Positions 18,343-27,488 are shown, counted from the stretch's first letter. The stretch: 64,000 nucleotides of DNA from Clostridium_AT radicumherbarum (GCF_045310525.1 NZ_JBJHZY010000003.1:124001-188000), one strand, 5' to 3'. Numbers and translations are program-made. Notes: generated from the letters alone by a model not told the origin.

Positions 18343-19029
18343 TTGAAAGACAAAGTAAAGTTTGAATTAATTATTTTTGATATGGATGGCCTAATGTTTG
18401 ATACTGAAAAAATATCGTTTGTTTCTTGGAAAGACGCAGCAGCACGATATGGTTATCAAATTGATGATTTGATATTTCGAAAAACTATAGGTGCAAATCT
18501 AACCAGTACAAAAGACATATATTTAAAATATTTCGGAAGTAAATTTCCTATTGAGGAAATAATAAGTGAAAGAGTTAGAATTACAGAAGAGATTATAAGA
18601 TTAAATGGTGTTCCTATAAAGAAAGGACTTTATGACTTATTAGATTATTTGAATCAAAGTAATATTAAAAAAGCTGTAGCTACATCCACAAGTAGAAATA
18701 GAGCCTTGAATTTATTAAAGTTGGCTGGTATTGATAAACGCTTTGATTATGTATTATGCGGAGATGAAATTGAAAAATCAAAACCAGACCCGGAAATATT
18801 TTTAAAGGTATCAGATAAACTAGGGTATTCTCCTGATCAATGCTTGGTGCTAGAAGATTCAGAAGCTGGAATAGAAGCTGCGTATAAGGCTGGAATGTTT
18901 CCAATAATGATTCCTGATATGAAAGAGCCAAGTGAATTAACGCAGAAGTTAATTTTCAGAAAAATGTACAACTTGTTAGATGTAAAATGTTTTTTAGAAG
19001 AATTCTTTAGTACATCATCCATAGCTTAA
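18343..19029 (+). CDS. HAD-superfamily phosphatase (beta-phosphoglucomutase-like), cassette 1
   Basis: A HAD hydrolase with motif I FDMDGLMFDTE (nucleophile Asp), motif II Thr in VATSTSR, motif III Lys in KSKPDPEIF and motif IV EDSEAGI; the cap is the alpha-helical type inserted after motif I. Members remove phosphate from sugar phosphates or nucleotides. I prefer the TTG start because AGGGG lies nine bases upstream and the N-terminal length then equals that of the related cassette 9 protein. First cassette after attI, so the most recent insertion under the integron model. Confidence 0.85.
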   Translation: MKDKVKFELIIFDMDGLMFDTEKISFVSWKDAAARYGYQIDDLIFRKTIGANLTSTKDIYLKYFGSKFPIEEIISERVRITEEIIRLNGVPIKKGLYDLLDYLNQSNIKKAVATSTSRNRALNLLKLAGIDKRFDYVLCGDEIEKSKPDPEIFLKVSDKLGYSPDQCLVLEDSEAGIEAAYKAGMFPIMIPDMKEPSELTQKLIFRKMYNLLDVKCFLEEFFSTSSIA

Positions 19030-19157
19030 TAGCTTAGTAGAGTATCATCTAGGATAGATAATTAAAATTATTTCATAATTTCTTTTTTATAAACTAAAAG
19101 GAAAGAAATTTTGTGGGTTAACCTTACATATATAGAGAGTTAATGACCTGTAACTTC

Positions 19158-19270
19158 ACATAACAAAAAATTCCCGTCCAGCTTGGCTTGAGAAGACAGC
19201 CAAGCTACACCTGCGACACTAAGCCATGTCTGGCTAAGTGTCTCGGCGTCGGAAATTAGGTACGTTATAC
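19158..19270 (+). repeat. attC1 (short class)
   Basis: Closes cassette 1. Left core TTCACATAAC is the exact complement of the cassette start GTTATGTGAA. Arms: AGCTTGGCT/AGCCAAGCT and ACACTAAGCCA/TGGCTAAGTGT (one mismatch). Inner stem AATTCC/GGAAATT. Confidence 0.88.
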
Positions 19271-19386
19271 GGAATTTTATTAAAATAAGAGCTTGTTTAG
19301 AAGTTATTAGATCCAGGTCTATTGTGTTGTAGGAATAGAAAATAGTATGCAAATGCTTGTAAATATAGGTAAGGAGTTTGTTAAAG

Positions 19387-19944
19387 ATGTTAAATCATAA
19401 AGGAACAGTCACTATAGAAACTGAACGTCTTATATTACGTAAATTTGTTATTGAAGATGCGGAAGAGATGTTTGCTAATTGGACTAGTGATCCAGAAGTT
19501 GCAAAATACATGAGATGGAATGCACACAATGATATTAATGAAACAAAAAAGAATTTAAAAAATAGAATTGATAAATATCAGGAAGCAAGTACCTATTACT
19601 GGGCTATCATTATGAAAACAATAAACAAGCCAATAGGAAATATTGCATTAATTTCTTCAAATGAATATGATATGTGTGCAGATGTTGCATACTGTATTGG
19701 ACGAAGTTTTTGGGGACAAGGAATTGCTACTGAAGCATTAAAAAGAGTTCTTGAATTTGGATTAACTGAGGTGAACTTTAATAGAATTGAAGCATACCAC
19801 TCAGTTAATAATATTGCCTCTGGTAGAGCAATGCAGAAAGTTGGCATGAGATATGAAGGAAGAATGCGGCAGAAATATAGGAGTCATGTAGGATTTGAAG
19901 ATAGTGATTTATATTCAATCCTAAAAGAAGATTTATCACTATAA
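19387..19944 (+). CDS. GNAT acetyltransferase (RimJ-like), cassette 2, copy 1
   Basis: A GNAT-fold N-acetyltransferase of about 185 aa with the RimJ/RimL pattern: N-terminal ETERLILRKF, central GNIALIS, the acetyl-CoA loop RSFWGQGIATEAL and C-terminal GRAMQKVGMRYEG. Substrate unknown; relatives acetylate ribosomal protein termini or antibiotics. ATG is ten bases after AAGGAG; a TTG three codons earlier is too close to the site. The complete cassette, not only the gene, recurs at 22686-23565. Confidence 0.85.
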   Translation: MLNHKGTVTIETERLILRKFVIEDAEEMFANWTSDPEVAKYMRWNAHNDINETKKNLKNRIDKYQEASTYYWAIIMKTINKPIGNIALISSNEYDMCADVAYCIGRSFWGQGIATEALKRVLEFGLTEVNFNRIEAYHSVNNIASGRAMQKVGMRYEGRMRQKYRSHVGFEDSDLYSILKEDLSL

Positions 19945-20026
19945 AACATTATCACATTATAAAAGGATAGAATAAGTTTGATGAGGATGGAATTGGATTT
20001 GCTCGAGATGTACAGTTAAAAATTCC

Positions 20027-20151
20027 GTATAACAAAAGATTAGAGTTCACTGCTGAAGATGGCCTCTGGAGTAGGCCATCGCAGCATATTCAAGAACCTA
20101 AGCTAGGAGCTAGCTAAGGTTCTTGAACATCTCTAATCCCAGACGTTAGTT
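20027..20151 (+). repeat. attC2
   Basis: Closes cassette 2. Left core with flank AAAATTCCGTATAAC matches the start of the same cassette over 15 bases. Inner stem GATTAGAG/CTCTAATC; arms GATGGCCT/AGGCCATC and TTCAAGAACCTAAGCTA/TAGCTAAGGTTCTTGAA. Confidence 0.9.
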
Positions 20152-20282
20152 GAAATTCAAGGTCAATGAAAGTTCACATTTACGCAGTTAATTTTTTCTT
20201 TACATTTTGTGAAATATAGTAAAAATTGCAATTGTAAGAAGATGCGAACTTAAGATTATTTGTATAATATAGGAGTAATATT

Positions 20283-20789
20283 ATGGTTAAACAAGCTGAT
20301 GAATATGATATACCAATTATTGAAGAAATACTATTAGATGCAGTAAACTGGATGTCCAAAAGTGAACTTCAAAACACGTGGAATGGATCAAATGTGAAGT
20401 GGGCTAATCTATCAAAGTCTTATAAAATAAATAATTTTTATATTGCATATCAGAATGGATTGCCAACTGCTTGTATGGCTTTAACTGATTATGACCCAAT
20501 TTTTTGGCCCAACATTCCAAAAGGAGAATCTTTATATTTGCATAAGGTTGCTGTTAAACGTGCATTTGCTGGAAGAGGATTTGCAAAAGAATTAATAGAT
20601 TTTGCAAAAAATTTAGCTCAAAATTTTTGCATTAATGCAATTCGACTTAATTGTAATCAGCATCGAAATAAATTAAGGACAGTATATGAAAATGAAGGAT
20701 TTATATGTGTAGAAGAAAAGACTTTTTTTGAAAAGCATGATACTGCTTTATATGTCTACAATGTTAAGGATACTAACCCCGTATTATAA
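20283..20789 (+). CDS. GNAT acetyltransferase, cassette 3
   Basis: A 168-aa GNAT protein. The acetyl-CoA-binding strand and loop are VKRAFAGRGFAKELIDFAK (residues 97-115), preceded by YLHKVAV and followed by IRLNCNQHRNKLRTVYENEGF. Start is supported by AGGAG. The substrate is unknown. It is more divergent from the other array GNATs than cassettes 2 and 6 are from each other. Confidence 0.83.
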   Translation: MVKQADEYDIPIIEEILLDAVNWMSKSELQNTWNGSNVKWANLSKSYKINNFYIAYQNGLPTACMALTDYDPIFWPNIPKGESLYLHKVAVKRAFAGRGFAKELIDFAKNLAQNFCINAIRLNCNQHRNKLRTVYENEGFICVEEKTFFEKHDTALYVYNVKDTNPVL

Positions 20790-20904
20790 GCATAATATGA
20801 AGTTAATTTACTTCACTTTATACTCTTTTAATAATGTAAACTACATTGAAAGAAATTCTTTGGGAAAATCCTACGAAAATAGATAGCAAATGACCTAGAA
20901 CATC

Positions 20905-21099
20905 AACTAACAAAATTTTACCGTCCGCCTTGGTAGGGGGATTTTTTTTATAGAACGGTGTAATAATATGGGTTATAATCTATATATAGGTTAAAAACGG
21001 ATGGCTTGCCAAGGCACATTCCTTCACCGGCGCAAGCGCAGACAAGGGGTATTCCTCTGGGGCCCGGTTCAGGAACGTCGGCAACACGAGACGTTAGAT
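20905..21099 (+). repeat. attC3 (long class)
   Basis: Closes cassette 3: TCAACTAAC complements the start GTTAGTTGA. It is a long type with a terminator-like CCGCC..GGGGG-T8 element and a TATAAT box inside the first arm (CTTGG/CCAAG), and a second arm TTCCTTCACCGG/CCGGTTCAGGAA. Confidence 0.88.
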
Positions 21100-21221
21100 G
21101 TAATTTTTGGTAAACAGAGTGACAGCTTAAAAGTTTTTTTATTTATTTTTTAGATATGAAATTGTAAAATATTACGAATTAACTTGATATGGAGAATCAT
21201 AATTCAAGAAAGGGTGGGAAA

Positions 21222-21620
21222 ATGACAAGACACAGAGAAATTCCATTCTTAGATATTATAGAAATTAAGCGCGATGAAATTGGAGCTTATGCCAAAATCA
21301 ATGTAATCTTGGAAGATGGAAGGTTAGTAATAAGATGGGGACTGGATAATTTTACTTTTCCATATATAAAGGATGCATTTTCAGCACGATGCTTTGATAT
21401 AATGCCTGGTGTAGCCTATAAGCATAGATTACTCATTCAATACGCAGTTAAAAACAATGATGGGGTTAAAGAATTTTATACTTACATTGAATGTATCCAA
21501 AATAAAAAAAGAAAAGATGTTGAATTTAGATGTTCTGAGTATTTTGCTTCTAACCTTCAATGGTTTAGCAAAATAAAAAACATCCATGAACTGAGTTCGA
21601 TAGAATGGAAAGATGTATAG
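21222..21620 (+). CDS. Hypothetical protein, cassette 4
   Basis: About 132 aa, soluble, with alternating beta-strand-like segments (IGAYAKINVILEDGRLVIRWG) and no motif I recognise. ATG is chosen because AAGGGTGG precedes it at suitable spacing; an in-frame ATG eleven codons earlier has no site. Bounded by attC sites on both sides, so it is the sole cargo of the cassette. Confidence 0.65.
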   Translation: MTRHREIPFLDIIEIKRDEIGAYAKINVILEDGRLVIRWGLDNFTFPYIKDAFSARCFDIMPGVAYKHRLLIQYAVKNNDGVKEFYTYIECIQNKKRKDVEFRCSEYFASNLQWFSKIKNIHELSSIEWKDV

Positions 21621-21699
21621 TTAGTAATATTCTTTTAATGCGAATTAAATTTAAGGTTAAAAGAATAGACTCAGCTTAAAATGTAGTGGCTAAAACTAC

Positions 21700-21825
21700 A
21701 TCTAACAAAACATTCAAGTTCGCTTTGGCCAAATTAGGGCAAGTCTCTGTAGCAGCCAAAGCACATTCCTTCACCAAGCCAGGTCTGGCTAGGTTCAGGA
21801 ATGTCTTGAATGCGAAACGTTATAT
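21700..21825 (+). repeat. attC4
   Basis: Closes cassette 4: TACATCTAAC complements start GTTAGATGTA, and the AAAACTACATC tail extends the match. Inner stem CATTCAAG/CTTGAATG; first arm GCTTTGGC/GCCAAAGC; second arm TTCCTTCACCAAGCCAGG with a matching right side. Confidence 0.88.
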
Positions 21826-21857
21826 GTAATTTTTAAGATACAGAGAGGTAGAACGGT

Positions 21858-22385
21858 ATGGGGAGAAAATTTGTATCAATTCATATACTTGATTCATCCA
21901 TTGATGAAGTTTGTTGGAGTTTGGTTAATTGTAGAATGGATCTAAAAAACAATGAAGCTTACATGGAGAATATATTAAAAAAATTAAATAAATCGTCAAA
22001 AATCATTGATAGTAAATTATCGATAAAGGCAAAAGAGGCCGAGTTTTATCTTGCCGAAGCAAATGGAAATATATCGGTGTTTTCTGAATACTTTTATACA
22101 CAAGTTATTAAGGAACAGGTGAAAAGATGGTTCGCTGGGTCTAATAGGTGTGTTCTAGTAGTAGATTATTTTGATGATGATTATTTGGAAATGAGCATAT
22201 TTAGAAAATATAAATTTTTGACTTCTCTTATTTGCGGGAATAATTTGCAACTATATGGATTAACAAATACCAAGTTTGATTCAGAGAAGGTATGTAACAT
22301 TTTTGATATTCAAGCAATTCAATTAGAGCAAGCATATAATTTAGATGATATTGTAAGACTTGCAGTAATTTTGCGCATTTATTAA
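21858..22385 (+). CDS. Hypothetical protein, cassette 5
   Basis: 175 aa, start at ATG after AGAGAGGTAG. No signal peptide or membrane span. The middle has a hydrophobic strand and acidic turn (VLVVDYFDDDYLEMS), and the N-terminus is strand-like. I do not recognise the family. Single-gene cassette. Confidence 0.6.
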   Translation: MGRKFVSIHILDSSIDEVCWSLVNCRMDLKNNEAYMENILKKLNKSSKIIDSKLSIKAKEAEFYLAEANGNISVFSEYFYTQVIKEQVKRWFAGSNRCVLVVDYFDDDYLEMSIFRKYKFLTSLICGNNLQLYGLTNTKFDSEKVCNIFDIQAIQLEQAYNLDDIVRLAVILRIY

Positions 22386-22578
22386 GGTTACCATTAACTT
22401 TTGATACTCAAGATATAAAGAATTCAAAACAATTTCATGTTGAAAAAGAAACTTTCTATTTAGGTGTTACTGTCTAGATTGAGCATTAATAATATTTATA
22501 TCTTTAGAAACTTTAAGATAAAGATTATTTAAAATCATTTAGAATAGAATTTACTTCATGCTAAATGTCAAAAACTAC

Positions 22579-22691
22579 ATATAACAAAAAATTTCCGTTC
22601 AGCTTGACTTGAAAAGATAGCCAAGCAACACGTGCGACACTAAGCCAAGTCTGACTAAGTGTCTCGACGTCGGAAATTAGGAACGTTATAC
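22579..22691 (+). repeat. attC5
   Basis: Closes cassette 5: TACATATAAC complements start GTTATATGTA. Inner stem AATTTCCG/CGGAAATT. Related to attC1 but with many scattered differences, although the cassettes downstream of attC1 and attC5 are identical. Confidence 0.88.
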
Positions 22692-22807
22692 GGAATTTTA
22701 TTAAAATAAGAGCTTGTTTAGAAGTTATTAGATCCAGGTCTATTGTGTTGTAGGAATAGAAAATAGTATGCAAATGCTTGTAAATATAGGTAAGGAGTTT
22801 GTTAAAG

Positions 22808-23365
22808 ATGTTAAATCATAAAGGAACAGTCACTATAGAAACTGAACGTCTTATATTACGTAAATTTGTTATTGAAGATGCGGAAGAGATGTTTGCTAAT
22901 TGGACTAGTGATCCAGAAGTTGCAAAATACATGAGATGGAATGCACACAATGATATTAATGAAACAAAAAAGAATTTAAAAAATAGAATTGATAAATATC
23001 AGGAAGCAAGTACCTATTACTGGGCTATCATTATGAAAACAATAAACAAGCCAATAGGAAATATTGCATTAATTTCTTCAAATGAATATGATATGTGTGC
23101 AGATGTTGCATACTGTATTGGACGAAGTTTTTGGGGACAAGGAATTGCTACTGAAGCATTAAAAAGAGTTCTTGAATTTGGATTAACTGAGGTGAACTTT
23201 AATAGAATTGAAGCATACCACTCAGTTAATAATATTGCCTCTGGTAGAGCAATGCAGAAAGTTGGCATGAGATATGAAGGAAGAATGCGGCAGAAATATA
23301 GGAGTCATGTAGGATTTGAAGATAGTGATTTATATTCAATCCTAAAAGAAGATTTATCACTATAA
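22808..23365 (+). CDS. GNAT acetyltransferase (RimJ-like), cassette 6, copy 2
   Basis: The encoded protein is identical to the cassette 2 acetyltransferase, and the surrounding cassette is the same length and appears identical from its first to last base. It carries the same RSFWGQGIATEAL acetyl-CoA loop. The duplication stops exactly at the attC recombination points, so it arose by cassette capture or array rearrangement and is recent. Confidence 0.85.
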   Translation: MLNHKGTVTIETERLILRKFVIEDAEEMFANWTSDPEVAKYMRWNAHNDINETKKNLKNRIDKYQEASTYYWAIIMKTINKPIGNIALISSNEYDMCADVAYCIGRSFWGQGIATEALKRVLEFGLTEVNFNRIEAYHSVNNIASGRAMQKVGMRYEGRMRQKYRSHVGFEDSDLYSILKEDLSL

Positions 23366-23447
23366 AACATTATCACATTATAAAAGGATAGAATAAGTTT
23401 GATGAGGATGGAATTGGATTTGCTCGAGATGTACAGTTAAAAATTCC

Positions 23448-23572
23448 GTATAACAAAAGATTAGAGTTCACTGCTGAAGATGGCCTCTGGAGTAGGCCAT
23501 CGCAGCATATTCAAGAACCTAAGCTAGGAGCTAGCTAAGGTTCTTGAACATCTCTAATCCCAGACGTTATAT
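23448..23572 (+). repeat. attC6
   Basis: Copy of attC2 carried by the duplicated cassette 6; the same inner stem GATTAGAG/CTCTAATC. The right core differs (GTTATAT in place of GTTAGTT) because those bases belong to the next cassette. Confidence 0.9.
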
Positions 23573-23702
23573 GTAATTTTGGATAAACAAAGTGGTACAT
23601 CAAAGTATCATAAATTATTTATTTGATACATAATTGTAAACAAGGTCGAATTAATAGAGATTATTAAAATAAAAGTTTAAATGTGATTGAGAGGTTAATG
23701 AT

Positions 23703-24260
23703 ATGGAAGACTTTAAATGGACAATTACGAAATCTGAACATCTCGTCAAGGACAGATGGATTTCTTTACGGGCAGATACATGCAAAATGCCTAATGGTAA
23801 GATTGTTACTCCATATTATATATTAGAATATCCAAGTTGGGTAAATGTTGTAGCGATAACCAAACAAAAAGAGGTTGTTTTAGTACAACAATATCGCCAT
23901 GGAAGTGAAAAAACACTATTAGAATTACCATCAGGTGGTATGGAGAAAACAGATAAATCTCCAGTAGAAGCTATTAAAAGAGAATTGGCTGAGGAAACAG
24001 GCTATACTGGTCCAGAATTTATTCATACTTGCACTATATCTGCTAATCCAGCTAATCATAATAATCTTACCTATTGTTTTCTTGCATTAGATGTTGAATT
24101 AACTAAGGATATTCATTTAGATGAAACGGAACAAATTAAGGTAGTACTAAAGCCGCTAAATGAGATAATTACAAGTCTTAAGGAGAATAAATTTTTACAA
24201 GCATTGCACATTTCATCATTATTTCATTCTTTGATGTATATGGGAATGATAAAATTTTAA
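23703..24260 (+). CDS. NUDIX hydrolase (ADP-ribose pyrophosphatase-like), cassette 7
   Basis: A 185-aa NUDIX enzyme. The NUDIX box is seen from G79 onward: GGMEKTDKSPVEAIKREL followed by AEETGY, with the metal-binding REL.EE.G pattern. The N-terminal ILEYPSWVNVVAIT and VVLVQQYRHG segments resemble ADP-sugar pyrophosphatases, which would hydrolyse ADP-ribose or similar diphosphates in the cytoplasm. ATG start after a GAGAGG site. Single-gene cassette. Confidence 0.9.
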   Translation: MEDFKWTITKSEHLVKDRWISLRADTCKMPNGKIVTPYYILEYPSWVNVVAITKQKEVVLVQQYRHGSEKTLLELPSGGMEKTDKSPVEAIKRELAEETGYTGPEFIHTCTISANPANHNNLTYCFLALDVELTKDIHLDETEQIKVVLKPLNEIITSLKENKFLQALHISSLFHSLMYMGMIKF

Positions 24261-24338
24261 TTTGGAATATCTTTAGTTACGAAACTATTTGGAGTTGTTT
24301 AGAATAGGCTTTATATAAAGTGTGGTGGCAAAAACTGC

Positions 24339-24449
24339 ATATAACAATATGTTCAAGTCCGCTTTGCATGAGAAGACAGCAAAGCACACCTGCGAAGCCA
24401 AGTGCAATCGCTCTTAGCTTCTCGGCGTCTTGAACACGAGACGTTAGGC
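24339..24449 (+). repeat. attC7
   Basis: Closes cassette 7; left core CATATAAC matches start GTTATATG. Inner stem TGTTCAAG/CTTGAACA; first arm GCTTTGC/GCAAAGC; second arm GCGAAGC/GCTTCTCG. Confidence 0.88.
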
Positions 24450-24513
24450 GACAGATAAGTATCTAATAGATAAATAACTTATTTAATAATAAGCAGTATG
24501 TGGGGTGCATTTT

Positions 24514-25191
24514 ATGGAAACATTACTTGGAGCTATACTGTTAGCTTTAGATTTTATTTTTTCAATATTCCTGTTTTTCGCTGGGGGATACGCATTTTAC
24601 GGTATTTTAAATAAGTTGTGGGGAAAAAAGGAACAAATTCTAATAATCCCACCATTCTTAACTTTTAGATTTGCTTCTTTCTTTGTATTTCAGAATATTA
24701 TTTTCATTATAATGTGTAGGTATCTTCTATTATTTAATGCTAACGAAATTAATGATAAAAATATTCAGGTTTTAATTTACATTCTTATAGTTACTTTAAT
24801 AATAGGACTAATCATGTCATTATGCTCGTATACTCAATTCTATAAAGATAGAATATATAGAAGAAGCGTAAGCCATATGTTTAAACTTCAAAAATATTCT
24901 TATGGAGAAATAAGTGAAGTAAGAGTTAATACATTTAGAGGTGCTAGAGGTATAATATTCCTAAGATATTATGTAATATTCAATAATAAAACTAAAATAA
25001 ACTTAAATACAATGGAACTCCATAAAGGGGGATTTGGGACTAAGAAAGTTACTAAATTTAATGATATTATGAATATCGAAAAAAATATATCAGAAAGAGT
25101 TCCACACTTTATATCAGAGGATGCAGTTTATGAATTAGAGAAATATTATGTGTATTTAAAATCTGATACTCATAAAAAATTTAGAATTTGA
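24514..25191 (+). CDS. Membrane protein of unknown function, cassette 8
   Basis: About 225 aa with four hydrophobic segments in the first 110 residues, then a soluble C-terminal domain that resembles a PH-like fold found after membrane helices (YGEISEVRVNTFRGARG). I chose the ATG after the TGTGGGGTG site; a GTG three codons earlier is possible. Function unknown. Confidence 0.65.
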   Translation: METLLGAILLALDFIFSIFLFFAGGYAFYGILNKLWGKKEQILIIPPFLTFRFASFFVFQNIIFIIMCRYLLLFNANEINDKNIQVLIYILIVTLIIGLIMSLCSYTQFYKDRIYRRSVSHMFKLQKYSYGEISEVRVNTFRGARGIIFLRYYVIFNNKTKINLNTMELHKGGFGTKKVTKFNDIMNIEKNISERVPHFISEDAVYELEKYYVYLKSDTHKKFRI

Positions 25192-25212
25192 TAAACTCGA
25201 GTGGATACCGCC

Positions 25213-25323
25213 GCGTAGCAAAAAATTCCCATGTGTTTTAGCCTGAGAATATGGATAAAACACATTCCTTCGCCAAGCGCGTCGCGCTAGGGTCATGAAT
25301 GTCTTGAATTGGAAACGTTAGGC
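25213..25323 (+). repeat. attC8 (degenerate)
   Basis: The left core should read TCGCCTAAC to match cassette 8 but reads CCGCGTAGC; the inner stem is reduced to AATTC/GAATT. The right core and TTCCTTCGCCAAGC arm are kept. Probably inactive as a recombination site. Confidence 0.6.
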
Positions 25324-25361
25324 GAAAGACATATAAGTATGATAATTTAGAGGTAAATTAT

Positions 25362-26048
25362 ATGGAAAACCAATTTCAAGTTGAATTAATAATTTTTGAT
25401 ATGGACGGATTAATGTTTGATACAGAAAAGATATCATATATAGGCTGGAAGGAAGCAGCAATTAAATACAATTATGAAATAGATGAAGGATTATTTCAGA
25501 AAACATTAGGAGCAAATCTAATCAGAACAAAGGAGATATATTTGAATTTTTTTGGAGAAAAATTTCCCTTTGAAGAAATCAAAAATGAAAGAGTTAAAAT
25601 AGCAGAAGATATCATAAAAACAAAAGGTATTCCAATAAAAAGGGGACTTTATGAACTGCTAAATTATTTAAGTCAGAGTAATATAAAAATGGCAGTTGCA
25701 ACATCAACGAGTAGGAAAAGAGCAACTGATTTATTAAAGTTAGCTAAAGTTGATTATATCTTTGATTATATACTATGTGGAGATGAAATTATAAATTCAA
25801 AGCCTAATCCCGAAATATTTTTAAAAGTTGCGAATAAATTTCAATGTCCACCAAAGAAATGCTTAGTATTAGAAGATTCAGAAGTAGGAATAATTGCAGC
25901 ATCTAAAGCTGGGATGCTGCCTATTATGATTCCAGATATGAAAAAACCAATTGACGATATACAGAAACTTATTTTTAGAAAGATGGATTGCTTGATGGAT
26001 GTAAAATTATTCCTAGAAGAGTCTAGTAGCAACACGTCCATCGCCTAA
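25362..26048 (+). CDS. HAD-superfamily phosphatase, cassette 9
   Basis: A 228-aa HAD protein of the beta-phosphoglucomutase type with FDMDGLMFDTE, VATSTSR, NSKPNPEIF and EDSEVGI motifs. It is clearly homologous to the cassette 1 protein over the full length but diverged at DNA level, so the two are not a recent copy. Its stop codon TAA is formed by the left core of attC9 (GCCTAAC), so gene and recombination site overlap. Confidence 0.87.
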   Translation: MENQFQVELIIFDMDGLMFDTEKISYIGWKEAAIKYNYEIDEGLFQKTLGANLIRTKEIYLNFFGEKFPFEEIKNERVKIAEDIIKTKGIPIKRGLYELLNYLSQSNIKMAVATSTSRKRATDLLKLAKVDYIFDYILCGDEIINSKPNPEIFLKVANKFQCPPKKCLVLEDSEVGIIAASKAGMLPIMIPDMKKPIDDIQKLIFRKMDCLMDVKLFLEESSSNTSIA

Positions 26049-26190
26049 CAATGCACTCAAGTTTGCTTTGACTAGCTAGGGTCAAGCCTTCGATGAAGCC
26101 AAAGCACATTCCTTCACCGGTGCAAGCACGCCAATGTGGTATTCCTATTAGGTCCGGTTCAGGAACGTCTTGAGTGCGAGAACGTTAGAT
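26043..26190 (+). repeat. attC9
   Basis: Closes cassette 9: TCGCCTAAC complements start GTTAGGCGA. Inner stem GCACTCAAG/CTTGAGTGC, nine perfect pairs. Second arm TTCCTTCACCGG/CCGGTTCAGGAA. Confidence 0.9.
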
Positions 26191-26300
26191 GAAATCCTGT
26201 TGAAGTGAGTGCTAATTTAAGGTGAATTTTTGACAAACGAGTATTTGATATTGAAATTTAATGCATAACAATATTATTAAAAATATTAAGAGGTAAATCA

Positions 26301-26375
26301 ATGAATAAGACTTTATCTAACAAAATACTCCCTTCCGCTGCGCACATTTGTCAGCCTAAGATAAGAGCTATCTAA
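26301..26375 (+). CDS. Tiny reading frame in an almost empty cassette (cassette 10)
   Basis: An ATG six bases after AGAGG opens a 24-codon frame that runs through attC10 and stops inside its arm. The cassette is only about 220 bases. It is either the stump of a lost gene or a cassette whose role is regulatory; I give low weight to it being a functional protein. Confidence 0.25.
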   Translation: MNKTLSNKILPSAAHICQPKIRAI

Positions 26376-26409
26376 GGCAGGCAAACGTCGGGAGTACGAG
26401 ACGTTAGTA
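26315..26409 (+). repeat. attC10 (compact, single-arm)
   Basis: Inner stem TACTCCC/GGGAGTA; one long arm TTTGTCAGCCTAAGATA/TATCTAAGGCAGGCAAA. Left core ATCTAAC matches the start of cassette 10 over seven bases. Confidence 0.85.
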
Positions 26410-26534
26410 GAAAAGTCATGTTTTATAAGGTCGCTCGCCGTTATAGGAATAATATGTATAATCAGATTTGGTGTAATATGATATAGTTAACAAACTTTTA
26501 AGTACTTTTTATATATTGCAAGGAGGAAGTAGTA

Positions 26535-27488
26535 TTGAAGATAGTTTTTATGGGAACTCCAGATTTTGCAGTTCCTTCATTAGAAAAATTGGAGGAAAAA
26601 TTTGGTATAAGCGCAATTGTAACACAGCCCGATAAACCAAGCGGAAGAGGAAATAAAGTAACAATTTCACCGATTAAAGAGGCGGGATTATCACTTAAGA
26701 TTCCAATTTTTCAACCTGAAAAGATAAGAAAGGAACCTGAAATTATAGATAAATTAAAAGAAATTGCACCTGACTTTATTGTTGTAGTAGCATATGGTCA
26801 AATTATACCTAAGCAAATACTTGATATGCCTAGATACGGATGCATTAATTTACATGCATCCTTACTTCCAAAGTATAGGGGTTCGTCACCAATAAACTGG
26901 ACATTAATAAATGGTGAGCATAAAACTGGCAATACCACTATTTTAATGGATACCGGTATAGATACAGGTGATATACTCTTGAAAAACGAGGTAAATATTT
27001 CTGAATTTATGTCAGCAGGCGAATTGTATAACATTTTAAAAATAAGCGGTGCTGAGCTATTAGTCGAAACAATAAACGGAATTGTCAAAGATAATATCAG
27101 TAGAGTAAAACAACAGGATGATGAAAATTCTTATGTACAATTGCTGGATAAACAGATAGCAAAAATAAATTGGTATGATAGTAGTATTAATATACACAAT
27201 CTAATAAGAGGACTAAGTGCGTGGCCGTATAAAAATATGAATTCATGGCCGACTGCGTATACTAATTTTAAAGATAACCAAATTAAAATATATAAATCAA
27301 AGTCATTAAGTATAAAAACTGTAGAACCACCTGGATATATCATTGATGCAAATAATGATGGAATTGCTGTAGCTACTAAGGACGGGGTTCTTGTTATTGA
27401 AGTATTACAGTTTCCTGGAGGGAAGCCTCTTCTAGTCAAGGAATTTTTAAAAGGTAATAAAATAGAGAAAGGTAGTATCTTATCATAA
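26535..27488 (+). CDS. fmt: Methionyl-tRNA formyltransferase, cassette 11
   Basis: A 317-aa protein, full length for the family. It has the formyl-folate site segments MGTPDFAVPSL and QPDKPSGRGN and the catalytic HASLLPKYRGSSPINW, followed by the C-terminal tRNA-binding domain. It would formylate initiator Met-tRNA. TTG start after AGGAGGA. A housekeeping gene in a cassette is unusual; a second, core copy is expected elsewhere. A deformylase lies two cassettes downstream. Confidence 0.92.
   Translation: MKIVFMGTPDFAVPSLEKLEEKFGISAIVTQPDKPSGRGNKVTISPIKEAGLSLKIPIFQPEKIRKEPEIIDKLKEIAPDFIVVVAYGQIIPKQILDMPRYGCINLHASLLPKYRGSSPINWTLINGEHKTGNTTILMDTGIDTGDILLKNEVNISEFMSAGELYNILKISGAELLVETINGIVKDNISRVKQQDDENSYVQLLDKQIAKINWYDSSINIHNLIRGLSAWPYKNMNSWPTAYTNFKDNQIKIYKSKSLSIKTVEPPGYIIDANNDGIAVATKDGVLVIEVLQFPGGKPLLVKEFLKGNKIEKGSILS

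Noticed and set aside
19140..19352. Minus-strand frames inside attC sites (also 22561, 29068, 30164, 32537)
   Set aside because: They arise from the palindromic attC sequence, lack ribosome binding sites and overlap recombination cores.
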